A DNA stretch of 59,358 bases from Bacteroidota bacterium (GCA_030698405.1 JAUYMU010000131.1:1-59358), one strand, 5' to 3'; positions 26,263 to 34,969 are shown, numbered from the stretch's first letter. The notes: generated by a model not told the origin, from the sequence alone. Numbers and translations are program-made.

Positions 26263-27603
26263 TTATTCTTTGATGATGTTGAGATGATCGAACAACACAA
26301 ATCCTTCAGGTGAAACATGGATGGTGTTGGCGCCTTTCTTTAACTGAACGCTGATACGGTCCCACACCCACGATCCGGTTGCCCCATTCATCCAGAAAGT
26401 TATTTCTCCTGAAGTTTTTCCGTTCACCAGAACAGGCGACACAAAATCTTCCTGACGTTTCATCCCGTAGCGAAATTCAAGGGTGTAAGTTCCTTCCTCC
26501 GGAGTGTCAAAAGTCCATTCAACCGATTGCAGGGCATCACCGGCATTGTATTCCAGGTATCCGCCTCCGGTAAAACCGGGCAAGGTAGATTTGGGCTTCG
26601 ACGTGCCTGATTTAGCATCTTCAGCCTCTAAAATGACTCCGTCCGGTGTTGGCTCCATTGCCGGAAGAGACAGTTTTCCACCATTGGAGGTAATGTCGTA
26701 AAGCACATAAGCGTAAGTTTTTTTCCAGTCGACATGCCCAACCCGGTTGGTCCATAACGGATTGTGGTAATTGGACAACGACAGTGACGAATAATACCGC
26801 CAGTACACCGCCGACTGGTTTAACTGCGCAAAGGCGTTCTCCCTGTTTTTAGGATCCAGCGTTTCGCGGAACAACGCCAATTCGTTGGCTGCCAGAATCT
26901 TGTGGGCATAGTATTTCCCCAGATAAGCCATCGACTGAATGTCTTCCAGCGTTGCCAGCAATTCTTTGTTTCCTTCAGCATGAACTTGTGCAGCTCCTGA
27001 CAAAGCCTTGTCGGTGCAATCAATAATTTGGTTGGCCAGTTCAACCGGAGTGGTTCCTTTTACTGAAGTTTTGGTTGCCACTGCTTTCACGTAATCTGGA
27101 ATAGAAACATTGTCGGTGCCTTTGTGCGGCGGCAGCGAGATAAACCGGTTCACATCGTGGTAGCCGGAAGGCGTTTGTGCCGGATCGGGTCGCGACTGGC
27201 CGGATTCGATGTACCACTGAAAATCGAGCGCTCCCCAATGAAAACCGGTAACCAGCGGATAAATCATCGAAGCATTTTGCCAGGTTTCGAGCAACTTAGC
27301 TCCATCGGTTCCGGGAAAACGAGTCGAGATGATTCGGGAGAACCGATCGTTATTTATTTCAGGATTGTAACCGAGCCTTCCCCAAAGCATCCACTGAAAC
27401 CAATGTTTGGCGACTTCAATTTGCCGGGGCGTTTCAGAAGTTGTGCTTAAAAACTCGCGGCCCCAAACATACTGGTCCGATCCGTAATAATATCCTTCAG
27501 AAACATGGTGTGGGATATTTTTAATGAATTCGCGCACAAAATCGGGCGCTCCCCACCGGAAGTGAAAAACATCATCGTTCCGGAGTGTCCAAATCGTTTT
27601 TAG
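26263..27603 (-). CDS. C-terminal half of a split alpha-glucuronidase-like protein (with CBM-like domain)
   Basis: About 446 codons read in the -1 frame relative to the N-terminal half; the first internal ATG is at 27537, but homology-like continuity (KTIWTLRNDDVFHFRWGAPD) extends back to the frame junction. The first two thirds are helical with many Trp/Tyr residues. The C-terminal 130 residues form a carbohydrate-binding-module-like beta sandwich (VILEAEDAKSG, GGYLEYNAGDALQSVEWTFD, GANTIHVSPEGFVLFDHLNI), resembling CBM6/CBM35. It can be an independent product only if a start inside the junction is used, which I consider unlikely. See the slippery site at 27603-27609. Confidence 0.7.
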   Translation of the reverse strand, partial: LKTIWTLRNDDVFHFRWGAPDFVREFIKNIPHHVSEGYYYGSDQYVWGREFLSTTSETPRQIEVAKHWFQWMLWGRLGYNPEINNDRFSRIISTRFPGTDGAKLLETWQNASMIYPLVTGFHWGALDFQWYIESGQSRPDPAQTPSGYHDVNRFISLPPHKGTDNVSIPDYVKAVATKTSVKGTTPVELANQIIDCTDKALSGAAQVHAEGNKELLATLEDIQSMAYLGKYYAHKILAANELALFRETLDPKNRENAFAQLNQSAVYWRYYSSLSLSNYHNPLWTNRVGHVDWKKTYAYVLYDITSNGGKLSLPAMEPTPDGVILEAEDAKSGTSKPKSTLPGFTGGGYLEYNAGDALQSVEWTFDTPEEGTYTLEFRYGMKRQEDFVSPVLVNGKTSGEITFWMNGATGSWVWDRISVQLKKGANTIHVSPEGFVLFDHLNIIKE

Positions 27604-28925
27604 TTTTTTTCTTTCTGAATTTCATCGACAAAACCCTGATGGAAAGGCTGTGTAGTCGAGCTGTACACGTGCGCCTGTACATATTTAAAGCTGAAAATGA
27701 AATTTACGTTCGGATGATCGACCAGCGGTGCAAACTGGCGGGCAATTTCGAGCGCCCCTGTCTGGTGCTGCCTGTGGATAAAGGTGATTTTCCGGTCGGG
27801 CTGCTCTTTCAGCACGTCCAGCACTCCCTGCCCATAGGTTTCAAAAGCCCAGTCTTCTTTTTCCTGAGTGGAATACTGGTACATGTTTTCGCCCGTCGTC
27901 AATCCAATTCCGGCCAGATCGGGATAAGTCAGGAACATTTGCCTGACGCTTTTACGGAAATAATCGCGTGTTACCGGGTTTTCCAACTTGTCGGTAATGC
28001 CGTATTTTCCAAAAGTTCCATTGGTAAAAATATTCCAGGTCACCACGTAGAAATCAACATTCCGTTCTTTTCCGTAGCGCATCACTTTTCTCCAGAATTC
28101 CATCTTTTCATCGATGGTTATCTTTTTTATCACTTCGTAATTTGACACGATTTCAGGAGCATCAAGTCCCCAGCCGTTGAGGTTGTAATTCTCCTTCCAA
28201 TCGGTGGTCGAGCGGTGTACGTCATTCAGGGCAACTTCAGGATATTCAGGTACCCGAACCATTGAAGGAAACGGGTGCAGGCTCCACAGCGAAACATAGT
28301 TGTAGCGAAATTTGGCCAGGCTGTCGATGTACTCTTTACAGAAACCGAAGTTCCACATTTCGGGCATGTTTTTCTGCGCGGCATCCGAAGCATCGGTATA
28401 AGTGGGTGTGCGAACGTCGAGTGGAATGTTGAACTTTACGCCGCGCATGGCCATGTATGGCGATTGAGACAGGTTGGTAACCGATTCAATTCCTGAAGCA
28501 GAAATGATTTCGGCCAGTTCGAAACCGCCGTACATCAGTCCGGCAGCGTCTTTCCCAACCACCCATATCTCTGAATTTCTGCCTTTTCGGATACAAAATC
28601 CCTCTTCCTTAATTGACAGATCGAGGCTCAAACCAGATTTTCTCATTTTACCCATCATCGGTTTATTATCGAGCGTTGCCAGAACGATGGATGAAACTGC
28701 GGACTTGCTCTGCCGAAAATCAGTAAGCGAAAGAATTTCAACCTCATTGCCTTTCGATTGCAAAGCTTTGGCGATTTCCTGACTTGCAAAAACCGATTGA
28801 GGGTTGGTTTTATCGAAAAATACCTCGTAAACACCAGCTGTGGAGTTCAAATTCAGGCACAGAACAAGGAGAAAAAAAACAATGGCCGTCCTGAAAAAAG
28901 ACTTTGAATGGTTGAATAGATTCAT
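27600..28925 (-). CDS. N-terminal half of a split alpha-glucuronidase-like glycoside hydrolase
   Basis: 441 residues ending at a TAA (27600-27602). A signal segment (about 13-30) precedes an alpha/beta N-domain with EVFFDKTNPQSVFASQEIAK and FELAEIISASG, as in the N-terminal domain of GH67/GH115 enzymes. A TIM-barrel-like region follows: MRGVKFNIPLDVRTPTYTD, then FRYNYVSLWSLHPFPSMVRV, NVDFYVVTWNIFTNGTFGKY and GIGLTTGENM. Such enzymes remove (4-O-methyl)glucuronic acid from xylan. I cannot fix the exact GH family. It lies 11 nt downstream of an acetyl-xylan-esterase-like gene, which fits glucuronoxylan use. The protein would be about 890 residues if joined with the following frame. Confidence 0.72.
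   Translation of the reverse strand: MNLFNHSKSFFRTAIVFFLLVLCLNLNSTAGVYEVFFDKTNPQSVFASQEIAKALQSKGNEVEILSLTDFRQSKSAVSSIVLATLDNKPMMGKMRKSGLSLDLSIKEEGFCIRKGRNSEIWVVGKDAAGLMYGGFELAEIISASGIESVTNLSQSPYMAMRGVKFNIPLDVRTPTYTDASDAAQKNMPEMWNFGFCKEYIDSLAKFRYNYVSLWSLHPFPSMVRVPEYPEVALNDVHRSTTDWKENYNLNGWGLDAPEIVSNYEVIKKITIDEKMEFWRKVMRYGKERNVDFYVVTWNIFTNGTFGKYGITDKLENPVTRDYFRKSVRQMFLTYPDLAGIGLTTGENMYQYSTQEKEDWAFETYGQGVLDVLKEQPDRKITFIHRQHQTGALEIARQFAPLVDHPNVNFIFSFKYVQAHVYSSTTQPFHQGFVDEIQKEKN
27603..27609 (-). other. A_AAA_AAC heptamer at the frame junction, followed by TAA
   Basis: On the minus strand the frame reads CAG AAA GAA AAA AAC TAA. The last seven sense bases are A_AAA_AAC, a classical -1 slippery heptamer in the correct phase. 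A -1 slip re-reads from CTA AAA ACG ATT TGG, exactly the frame of the C-terminal half. One missing A in the A7 run (27604-27610) would have the same effect, so an indel, natural or from sequencing, is the simpler explanation. Confidence 0.6.
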
Positions 28926-28936
28926 TGGGACAAGTT

Positions 28937-30109
28937 CTATTTCAGGTTTAAATATTTCAGCACGGCTTCGTTGCCCTGGAGTGCGTTGGAAGGCATCGGA
29001 TGGTCTTTGTCGAAATTTTTCAGATCGTCCTCAGGAAGAACGGTTACAAAACTTTCGTTGAAGCCATATTGATAGGTTACTTTATCGACCGATAATTTTA
29101 AATGGTGCGCAAAAAAATTGTAGGCAGCAAATCGTTTGGTTGGTCCGTAATCATGTCGTTCCAACGGAAGATGAACGTTTTCGACTTTGTGGTCGGCATT
29201 GTATAACTTATAAACTTTCTGAATGTAAGGATATTCAATTCGCGGAACGTTGCTGGTCCAATCGCCGCCATCTGAAATAAGAAGCATTGGGCGCGGTGCA
29301 CAGAGCGCGGCAATTTCAACATTATTGGTCTGATGGTGAAGACTGCGGTGAACTGGCATCCCACTTTCGCAAACGCATCCTCCAAAGAAATGGGCGGAAA
29401 CCTGAACCGCAGGCACCGAAACTGTGATACGTTCGTCGATTGCAGCCAGCATAAATGTTTGGGTGGCGCCACCCGATCCGCCGGTCATTCCAATCCTGGA
29501 AGGGTCAACGTCCTGTCGTGTCAACAAATAATCCAAAACCCGTTTACTGTTCCATGTCTGCAAAAGCAAAGCAATCGGAATATCGTGGGTAACCTGTTTC
29601 GAATCGCCGTGCCCCAGCATGTCGTAGGCGAACACAATGGCGCCCATTCGTGCCAAAACAGCACATCGGGTCTGCACATCAACCTTCAGGCGTTTATCGG
29701 TTAAATGCCCGTGCGGACTGAGGATCGCCGGATTTTTTGCTTTGGGTTTAATCGGCCGGTAAAGGTTACCGGTAACGTAAAAACCGGGAAAACTTTCGAA
29801 TGCCAGATTTTCGACCGTATAACCGTCCATTTCCCTAAGATTTCGCGAAATCACCTTAAAGTTATTATCCACCTTAGGCATCTGGTCCAGCTTCATTCCT
29901 TTAATCATGCCCTCCCTGATTATTTTTGCCCTTTTTTCCCACGATGGCAAATCATTCCATTCCTGACTAAATTTCTGCATCATCAGGTTGGCTTCATCTT
30001 CGGTCCAATAAGGTCCCTGGCACAAAAAATTATCCTGAGCACGACTTTCCGGAGCCAAACAAAAACAACACAGGATAATGCAAAATGAGGTAATTACGTT
30101 TTTATTCAT
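28937..30109 (-). CDS. Acetyl-xylan-esterase-like alpha/beta hydrolase, exported
   Basis: 390 residues with an N-terminal signal segment (about 5-25). An alpha/beta hydrolase core follows: ESFPGFYVTGNLYRP, the oxyanion region ILSPHGHL, AYDMLGHGDS, and the nucleophile elbow GMTGGSGGATQ with Ser212. A late Asp lies in MLLISDGGDW and the His candidate in LERHDYGPTKR. This matches the AXE1/abhydrolase_7 group of carbohydrate esterases. The gene precedes the alpha-glucuronidase-like gene by 11 nt, forming a two-gene unit for removing acetyl and glucuronyl side groups from xylan. A 19-bp palindrome lies about 100 nt upstream. Confidence 0.8.
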   Translation of the reverse strand: MNKNVITSFCIILCCFCLAPESRAQDNFLCQGPYWTEDEANLMMQKFSQEWNDLPSWEKRAKIIREGMIKGMKLDQMPKVDNNFKVISRNLREMDGYTVENLAFESFPGFYVTGNLYRPIKPKAKNPAILSPHGHLTDKRLKVDVQTRCAVLARMGAIVFAYDMLGHGDSKQVTHDIPIALLLQTWNSKRVLDYLLTRQDVDPSRIGMTGGSGGATQTFMLAAIDERITVSVPAVQVSAHFFGGCVCESGMPVHRSLHHQTNNVEIAALCAPRPMLLISDGGDWTSNVPRIEYPYIQKVYKLYNADHKVENVHLPLERHDYGPTKRFAAYNFFAHHLKLSVDKVTYQYGFNESFVTVLPEDDLKNFDKDHPMPSNALQGNEAVLKYLNLK

Positions 30110-30205
30110 GGCAACATTTGTTTAGGTTAACAGTTTCATTAACAGATGCCATAAAGTTGCGCTAAAATGATGAATGATCAAAACTTTAAATTCTTACGGT
30201 TCCAT

Positions 30206-30224
30206 TTTGTTGAAGTTCAACAAA
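30206..30224. promoter_or_regulatory. Perfect 19-bp palindrome, candidate operator
   Basis: TTTGTTGAA-G-TTCAACAAA, perfect over 9+1+9 bp, about 97 nt upstream of the esterase ATG (minus strand) and about 230 nt before the kinase promoter (plus strand). It lies in the 410-nt gap 30110-30519, where I otherwise see no gene except the kinase promoter. A repressor or activator for the xylan-type pair is the natural reading, but no regulator gene is adjacent. Confidence 0.5.
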
Positions 30225-30450
30225 TCTGTTATACGAAACTGTTCTTGAATTTTGGTGGTGGTGTTGAGCTGAGTATAAAAGGATTCTTCGAAGGAGTATT
30301 TCGGCTACGGTAAAAAATGGCTTTACCTTCTTTTCCTTTCCGCTCATTGTAAAAAGGCATTCGCAATGCTTGATGTCGGGAAACAATGAGATAGATTAAT
30401 ATCTTAAATCCATGTAATCAGACTTTATAATACAAATAATGACCATTTAG

Positions 30451-30478
30451 TTTGTCTACATAAATAGTTGTAATTTTG
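30451..30478 (+). promoter_or_regulatory. Promoter of the sensor kinase gene (TTTG-16-TAATTTTG)
   Basis: TTTG at 30451-30454 and TAATTTTG at 30471-30478, 16 nt apart, match the Bacteroidota -33/-7 consensus. The kinase ATG is at 30520, giving a leader of about 35 nt. Confidence 0.6.
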
Positions 30479-30519
30479 AATATCAGCAAACCTGAAAATA
30501 GAGTAAAATACAGGAAACG

Positions 30520-32883
30520 ATGAAAAATCTGCCAAATATTTTAATTGTTGATGACAATGAGGTAAATCTTGAATTACTTGAAGCCATTGTAAGTAAAACT
30601 AAAATCAACTGGATTAAGGCACTTTCAGGAGAGGTGGCACTGGAGAAAGTGCGTGGAATTGAACTTGCATTGGCAATTATTGACGTTAGGATGCCAATAA
30701 TGGATGGATTTAAACTGGCAAAGAAATTAAATCAGAAAAGATTTGCGGATAAAGTTCCAATTATTTTTTTAACTGCTGCCAGGAGTAATGAAAACGATGA
30801 ATTTGAAGGTTATGATTCCGGAGCAGTTGATTACCTTTACAAACCAATTAATATACGTGTGTTAATGAGTAAAATCAATGTGTTTATCGACCTTTACAAT
30901 CAAAAACAAACTATTATCCGGGAAGCGGCAAAACTTCAAAAAACTACCGATGAATTAAGTTGGACAAATGATGCTCTTAAAAAAAGTGAAGCTAAATACA
31001 GGAGTTATATTGAAAGCGCTCCTGATGGAGTTTTTGTTACCGATGAAAAGGGAAAATATATAGAGGTGAACGAAGCTGCATGCAGGATAACAGGCTATTC
31101 GAAAGAGATGCTTTTAACAATGTCGATATCAGATTTGCTTCCTGATGATGTTAAAGAATCGGGTATAGCAGATTTCAGAAAGTTGGTTGAAACAGGAATA
31201 TTAATAAAAGCAGATTTACCGTTCTGTCATAAAACCGGAATCAGGCGGTGGTGGAACCTGGAAGCGGTTAAGCTTGCTGAAACCCGTTATTTAGGTTTTG
31301 TAAAAGACATCACAACCAGAATAGAGCAGGAGAATTCTCTAAAAGCATACCAACTTGAATTGGAAATGCAGAACGATGAAATCACGAAGGCAAAAAATCA
31401 GGCAGATATTGTTTCTACCAAGTATTCCCATTTGTACGATTTTGCGCCATCGGGTTATTTTACGCTTTCAACCGAAAAAACAATAAAAGAGCTAAATTAT
31501 AGTGGGGCCAGCATACTTGGAAAAGATCGTTCGTTATTAATAGACAATCTTTTTGAATCTTTTATTTCTTCTAACTCACTGCCTAAGTTCAACGATTTTT
31601 TCCTGAACATCCAGAAGTTAAAAACCAGGCAAACATGCGATCTGGTTTTGCTGACAGTTGATAATCAATTAAAAAATGTTCATATTGAAGGCTTTGTTGA
31701 TGCAAATAATGAACAGATTTTATTAAATGTTAGCGATATCTCCGAACTCAAGAAAATTGAAAAGGTGTTAAAGGAAAGCGAAGAAAAATACAGAACAATG
31801 TTAAATGCTTCTCCTGATGGTATTTTATTAATCGATTTGAACGGTGTAATCAGTGAAATTTCAGAAATAGGAATCGAATTATTAAGCGCCAATAACAAAG
31901 ACGAAATAATTGGTAATAATTTTTCACTCTTTGTTCCACCGCATGAAAAAAAAATGCTCAAAAAGATTTATGAAACCACAATGAGCGAAGGGATTTGCCA
32001 GAATATTGAAATGCAAATCAAAAAGAAAAATAAAGCCTTATTTCTAGGCGATATCAGTGCTACTTTAATACAAGATGTTGATGGGAAACCGGTTTTATTC
32101 ATGATTATCATTCGCGATATTTCATTTCAGAAAGAAATTGAGACAAAGCAGATTCATGCCGACCGAATGGCAAATCTGGGACAAATGGCCTCTGGAATTG
32201 CACATGAGATCAACCAGCCATTAAATAACATATCAATGGTGATGGACAAAATTTTATTCGATGCAGCCAAATCAGGAAATGTTGAATTTGAATTCCTTAA
32301 GAATAGATCGGAGAAAATATTCGAGAATATAACGAGAATCAGTAACATTATCGATCATGTCCGGATTTTTTCAAGAAGCCACGACAATTATATCTCAACA
32401 GCTTTCGACATCAATACTACCATCGAAAATGCATGTTCAATGCTTACCGAACAATTCAAACATCTTCAAATAAATTTGGCACTTGAACTTGACAGACAAA
32501 TTCCCAGGTTAATCGGAAATTCGCATAAATTTGAGCAGGTAATTATCAACTTGCTTGTGAATGCCAAAGATGCTGTAATTGAAAGAGCAGGCCAGCAGAA
32601 AGATTATTCTGATTTAAGAATTGGAATCAGAACCAGTCAGGAAGATCAGTTTTTAGTTGCCGAAATTATTGATAATGGAATTGGTATCGACAATGAAATC
32701 ATACAAAAAGTTATGCTTCCATTTTTTACCACGAAAGAGGAAGGAAAAGGTACTGGCCTTGGATTATCAATCTGTTACCAGATAGTAAAGGAAATGAATG
32801 GTACTATTGTTGTATCAAGTGAAAGGTATATTGGCACTAAAATAAAACTTATATTCGATACCAAAGGAAATATCAGAAAATGA
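30520..32883 (+). CDS. Hybrid sensor histidine kinase (receiver - PAS domains - kinase)
   Basis: 787 residues, no membrane segment seen, so it is probably cytoplasmic. A receiver domain occupies about 1-125 with acidic pocket Asp11/Asp12, phospho-acceptor Asp55 in IIDVRMPIMDG and the conserved Lys in YKPIN. Two clear PAS domains lie at about 160-275 (SYIESAPDGVFVTDEKGKYI) and 425-545 (TMLNASPDGILLIDLNGVIS), with a weaker one between. The dimerisation helix carries His562 (GIAHEINQPLN), and the ATPase domain has N (NLLVNAKDAV), G1 (DNGIGI) and G2 (GTGLGL) boxes. The stop overlaps the start of the sigma-54 activator by 4 nt, so the two are translated together and almost certainly signal together. 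Confidence 0.92.
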   Translation: MKNLPNILIVDDNEVNLELLEAIVSKTKINWIKALSGEVALEKVRGIELALAIIDVRMPIMDGFKLAKKLNQKRFADKVPIIFLTAARSNENDEFEGYDSGAVDYLYKPINIRVLMSKINVFIDLYNQKQTIIREAAKLQKTTDELSWTNDALKKSEAKYRSYIESAPDGVFVTDEKGKYIEVNEAACRITGYSKEMLLTMSISDLLPDDVKESGIADFRKLVETGILIKADLPFCHKTGIRRWWNLEAVKLAETRYLGFVKDITTRIEQENSLKAYQLELEMQNDEITKAKNQADIVSTKYSHLYDFAPSGYFTLSTEKTIKELNYSGASILGKDRSLLIDNLFESFISSNSLPKFNDFFLNIQKLKTRQTCDLVLLTVDNQLKNVHIEGFVDANNEQILLNVSDISELKKIEKVLKESEEKYRTMLNASPDGILLIDLNGVISEISEIGIELLSANNKDEIIGNNFSLFVPPHEKKMLKKIYETTMSEGICQNIEMQIKKKNKALFLGDISATLIQDVDGKPVLFMIIIRDISFQKEIETKQIHADRMANLGQMASGIAHEINQPLNNISMVMDKILFDAAKSGNVEFEFLKNRSEKIFENITRISNIIDHVRIFSRSHDNYISTAFDINTTIENACSMLTEQFKHLQINLALELDRQIPRLIGNSHKFEQVIINLLVNAKDAVIERAGQQKDYSDLRIGIRTSQEDQFLVAEIIDNGIGIDNEIIQKVMLPFFTTKEEGKGTGLGLSICYQIVKEMNGTIVVSSERYIGTKIKLIFDTKGNIRK

Positions 32884-34277
32884 CAACACAAAACAAAATA
32901 AAGATTCTAATTCTCGATGATGAAAAACAATTCACAGAAGAATTGAGCGGCTTTTTTACGGATTCCAACTTTGAACCCTTCGAAGCCAATACGGTTGAAG
33001 ATGGAAGAAGAATTCTGGAAAAATTTGAAATTGATCTCCTGATACTTGACGTGCGGCTGCCAGGAGCAAATGGTTTGGATATATTAAAGGAGGTGAAAAA
33101 ACAATTTCCCTTCATGGAAGTTGTAATTGTTTCGGCACATGGCGATATGGATACGGTCATAAAAGCCATGCGTCTTGGCGCATTCGATTATTTGAGGAAA
33201 CCTTTTCGTTTTATTGACATTCAGATTGTAATAGAACGCACCCAAAGATACCTTCAGTTGCAGCGGAAACTGAAGCAGATGGAAGAAACGAATTCGCTGA
33301 TTTCAAAAGCCCTTGAGGATAAAATTGAGCGACAGTTTATAGGAGTCAGCCCACAAATACTTGAAGTATTCGAACAAGCCGTTCTTGCTGCCAATTACCC
33401 CGATACCAATGTGTTGATTACCGGCGAAAGCGGAACCGGAAAAGAAAATATAGCCCGTATTATACATTATTCAAGTAATCGTAAAGAACATCTGCTTTGT
33501 GCCGTTAACAGCAATGCCATTACAGAGTCTCTTTTGGAGAGCGAGTTTTTCGGCCACAAAAAAGGATCATTTACCGGCGCCATCAGCGACAAAATCGGTT
33601 TTTTTGAAGTTTGTAACCAGGGAACTTTATTTTTAGATGAAATTGCTGACATGCCCTTAAATCTTCAGGCAAAAATTTTAAGGGCAACAGAGGAAAAAGT
33701 AATTACCAGAGTGGGAGATACTCTTCCAGTCCGTACAGATTTCCGGATCATTTCGGCCACAAATAAGGATATTGAAAAACGGGTTGAGAAGAAAAAATTC
33801 AGGCTCGACCTACTTCACCGGCTGAATACCATTCACATACATATACCGGCGCTTCGTGAAAGGCCCGAAGATATAAAACCACTTTTAATCCATTATGTAA
33901 GTGTTTATTCAACAAAATTTAATAAACCAAATCTCAGTATTTCACCCGATATTTTTGATGCACTTATTAAATACGACTTCCCCGGAAATGTAAGGGAATT
34001 AAGAAATATGACCGAACGGGCCATTATGCTTTGTAAAGGCAGCAGGCTCGTATTGGCCGACTTTCAGCTTAAACCGCAAAAAGCGGAGGTAATTGCAACA
34101 AATAACGAGATTGTCGATCTGAAATCTCTTGAGGCAAATATGATCAGGAAAGCGCTCCAAAACTACAATTACAATCAACAGGCAACAGCCGATGTGCTGG
34201 GAATTCATCGCGATGCACTGAGCCGAAAACTGAAAAAGTACAATATCAATATCAATATCAATAAGAGCGATGGTTAA
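32880..34277 (+). CDS. NtrC-type sigma-54-dependent response regulator
   Basis: 465 residues. The receiver domain spans about 1-125 with Asp57 in LLILDVRLPGANG and YLRKPF. The AAA+ domain follows with Walker A GESGTGKE at about 182-189, the sigma-54 contact loop GSFTGA at about 229-234 (usually GAFTGA; Ser for Ala is a tolerated variant), and Walker B GTLFLDEIADMP. An arginine-finger region RFRLDLLHRLN-like block is also present (KKFRLDLLHRLN). A Fis-type helix-turn-helix ends the protein (NYNQQATADVLGIHRDALSR). It should open sigma-54 promoters; one matching site lies 248 nt downstream of its stop. Confidence 0.95.
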   Translation: MTTQNKIKILILDDEKQFTEELSGFFTDSNFEPFEANTVEDGRRILEKFEIDLLILDVRLPGANGLDILKEVKKQFPFMEVVIVSAHGDMDTVIKAMRLGAFDYLRKPFRFIDIQIVIERTQRYLQLQRKLKQMEETNSLISKALEDKIERQFIGVSPQILEVFEQAVLAANYPDTNVLITGESGTGKENIARIIHYSSNRKEHLLCAVNSNAITESLLESEFFGHKKGSFTGAISDKIGFFEVCNQGTLFLDEIADMPLNLQAKILRATEEKVITRVGDTLPVRTDFRIISATNKDIEKRVEKKKFRLDLLHRLNTIHIHIPALRERPEDIKPLLIHYVSVYSTKFNKPNLSISPDIFDALIKYDFPGNVRELRNMTERAIMLCKGSRLVLADFQLKPQKAEVIATNNEIVDLKSLEANMIRKALQNYNYNQQATADVLGIHRDALSRKLKKYNINININKSDG

Positions 34278-34373
34278 GCTCTTTCAAAGCCGAAAAATAC
34301 CAAAAATTTCTGGCTCCCTCTTTGTGCCTGTTTTATACATAAATTAATCATTTTCTCTACGCATTTTCGAGTA

Positions 34374-34501
34374 CTTAAGCGATTTTTATGGAGTCAACTT
34401 CAATTAATTAGATGAAATCCATCCTTCAAGGATTATTTCTTTACCCTAATAAATGTCATTAATACTTCATAATTTGATGATTAAGTCAGCGTGCTTAATC
34501 A
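34374..34501 (+). promoter_or_regulatory. Candidate upstream activator sites (GCTTAA half-sites, 24-bp inverted repeat)
   Basis: TGATTAAG (34478-34485) and CTTAATCA (34494-34501) are perfect inverted arms around TCAGCGTG. A CTTAAGC lies at 34374-34380, and TTAAGC also overlaps the activator gene's stop (34274-34279). These lie upstream of the sigma-54 promoter, where NtrC-type activators bind. The 338-nt gap 34278-34615 holds no gene. Confidence 0.4.
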
Positions 34502-34524
34502 ATTCTCCGGTCATGAAATATATA

Positions 34525-34540
34525 TGGCACTTGCTTTGCA
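34525..34540 (+). promoter_or_regulatory. Sigma-54 (-24/-12) promoter of the surface-fibre locus
   Basis: TGGCAC-TTGCT-TTGCA matches the TGGCAC-N5-TTGCW consensus at every conserved base. GG and GC are 10 nt apart as required. Transcription should start near 34552, about 64 nt before the first gene of the locus. A sigma-54 activator is encoded directly upstream. Confidence 0.85.
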
Positions 34541-34615
34541 AATTCAGGGCGCAGGAAATAAATACCACCCTATTGTTGGCCGCTATTTTTCTACTAACTT
34601 ATATAAAAATAACAC

Positions 34616-34831
34616 ATGAAACTTGAAGAAAGAGTTTTGGATTATATCAATCAACATCAACAAGGTGTCCGGATTTCGGAGATGGAAATACCTTTGTGCG
34701 AAACCCGCATGAAGCTTGGATTTATTGCAAAAAATTTACTCGAAGAGGGAAAAATATTGAAAATTGACAATCAATATTTTTCCAAAAATACCAGAAATAA
34801 AACTGTAGATGAACGTTCACTTAGTCCGTAA
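34616..34831 (+). CDS. Small winged-helix-like protein, first gene behind the sigma-54 promoter
   Basis: 71 residues, cytoplasmic, no signal peptide. The pattern EERVLDYINQHQQGVRISEM, then CETRMKLGFIAKNLLEEGKI, then LKIDNQYFS looks like helix-helix-helix-wing, as in small winged-helix DNA-binding proteins. Similar short proteins occur in Bacteroidota next to sigma-54 regulators, as far as I recall. It may be a regulator of the following genes or a small binding partner. The gap to the pilin-like gene is 138 nt, so a separate promoter or processing site there is possible. Confidence 0.65.
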   Translation: MKLEERVLDYINQHQQGVRISEMEIPLCETRMKLGFIAKNLLEEGKILKIDNQYFSKNTRNKTVDERSLSP

Positions 34832-34910
34832 CCCATAAGATAGAGGAGTAGAGATTTAACACGGGAAAGTTGCATAGTAACCCGGTTTGCAATTCGTTAC
34901 CAGGTAATGG

Positions 34911-34940
34911 AAAACAAATCTCATTATGCAAAACAAATCT
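34911..34940 (+). repeat. Direct repeat AAAACAAATCT x2 (19-bp period) before the DUF4402 gene
   Basis: AAAACAAATCT at 34911-34921 and again at 34930-34940, starting 59 nt before the DUF4402 ATG. Two turns of helix apart, they could bind a regulator on one DNA face. A TATATTTT resembling a -7 box follows at once. Confidence 0.5.
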
Positions 34941-34969
34941 TATATTTTTAAATTTTTAAATACAAAACA

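Noticed and set aside
30186-30386. A 66-residue frame on the minus strand in the esterase-kinase gap
   Set aside because: It has no recognisable domain and its 3' end covers the 19-bp palindrome, which is better read as a regulatory site.
34861-34905. A second sigma-54 promoter before the DUF4402 gene (GGTTTGCA)
   Set aside because: The -12-like TTTGCA has no GG 10 nt upstream of its GC, so the essential spacing is missing.
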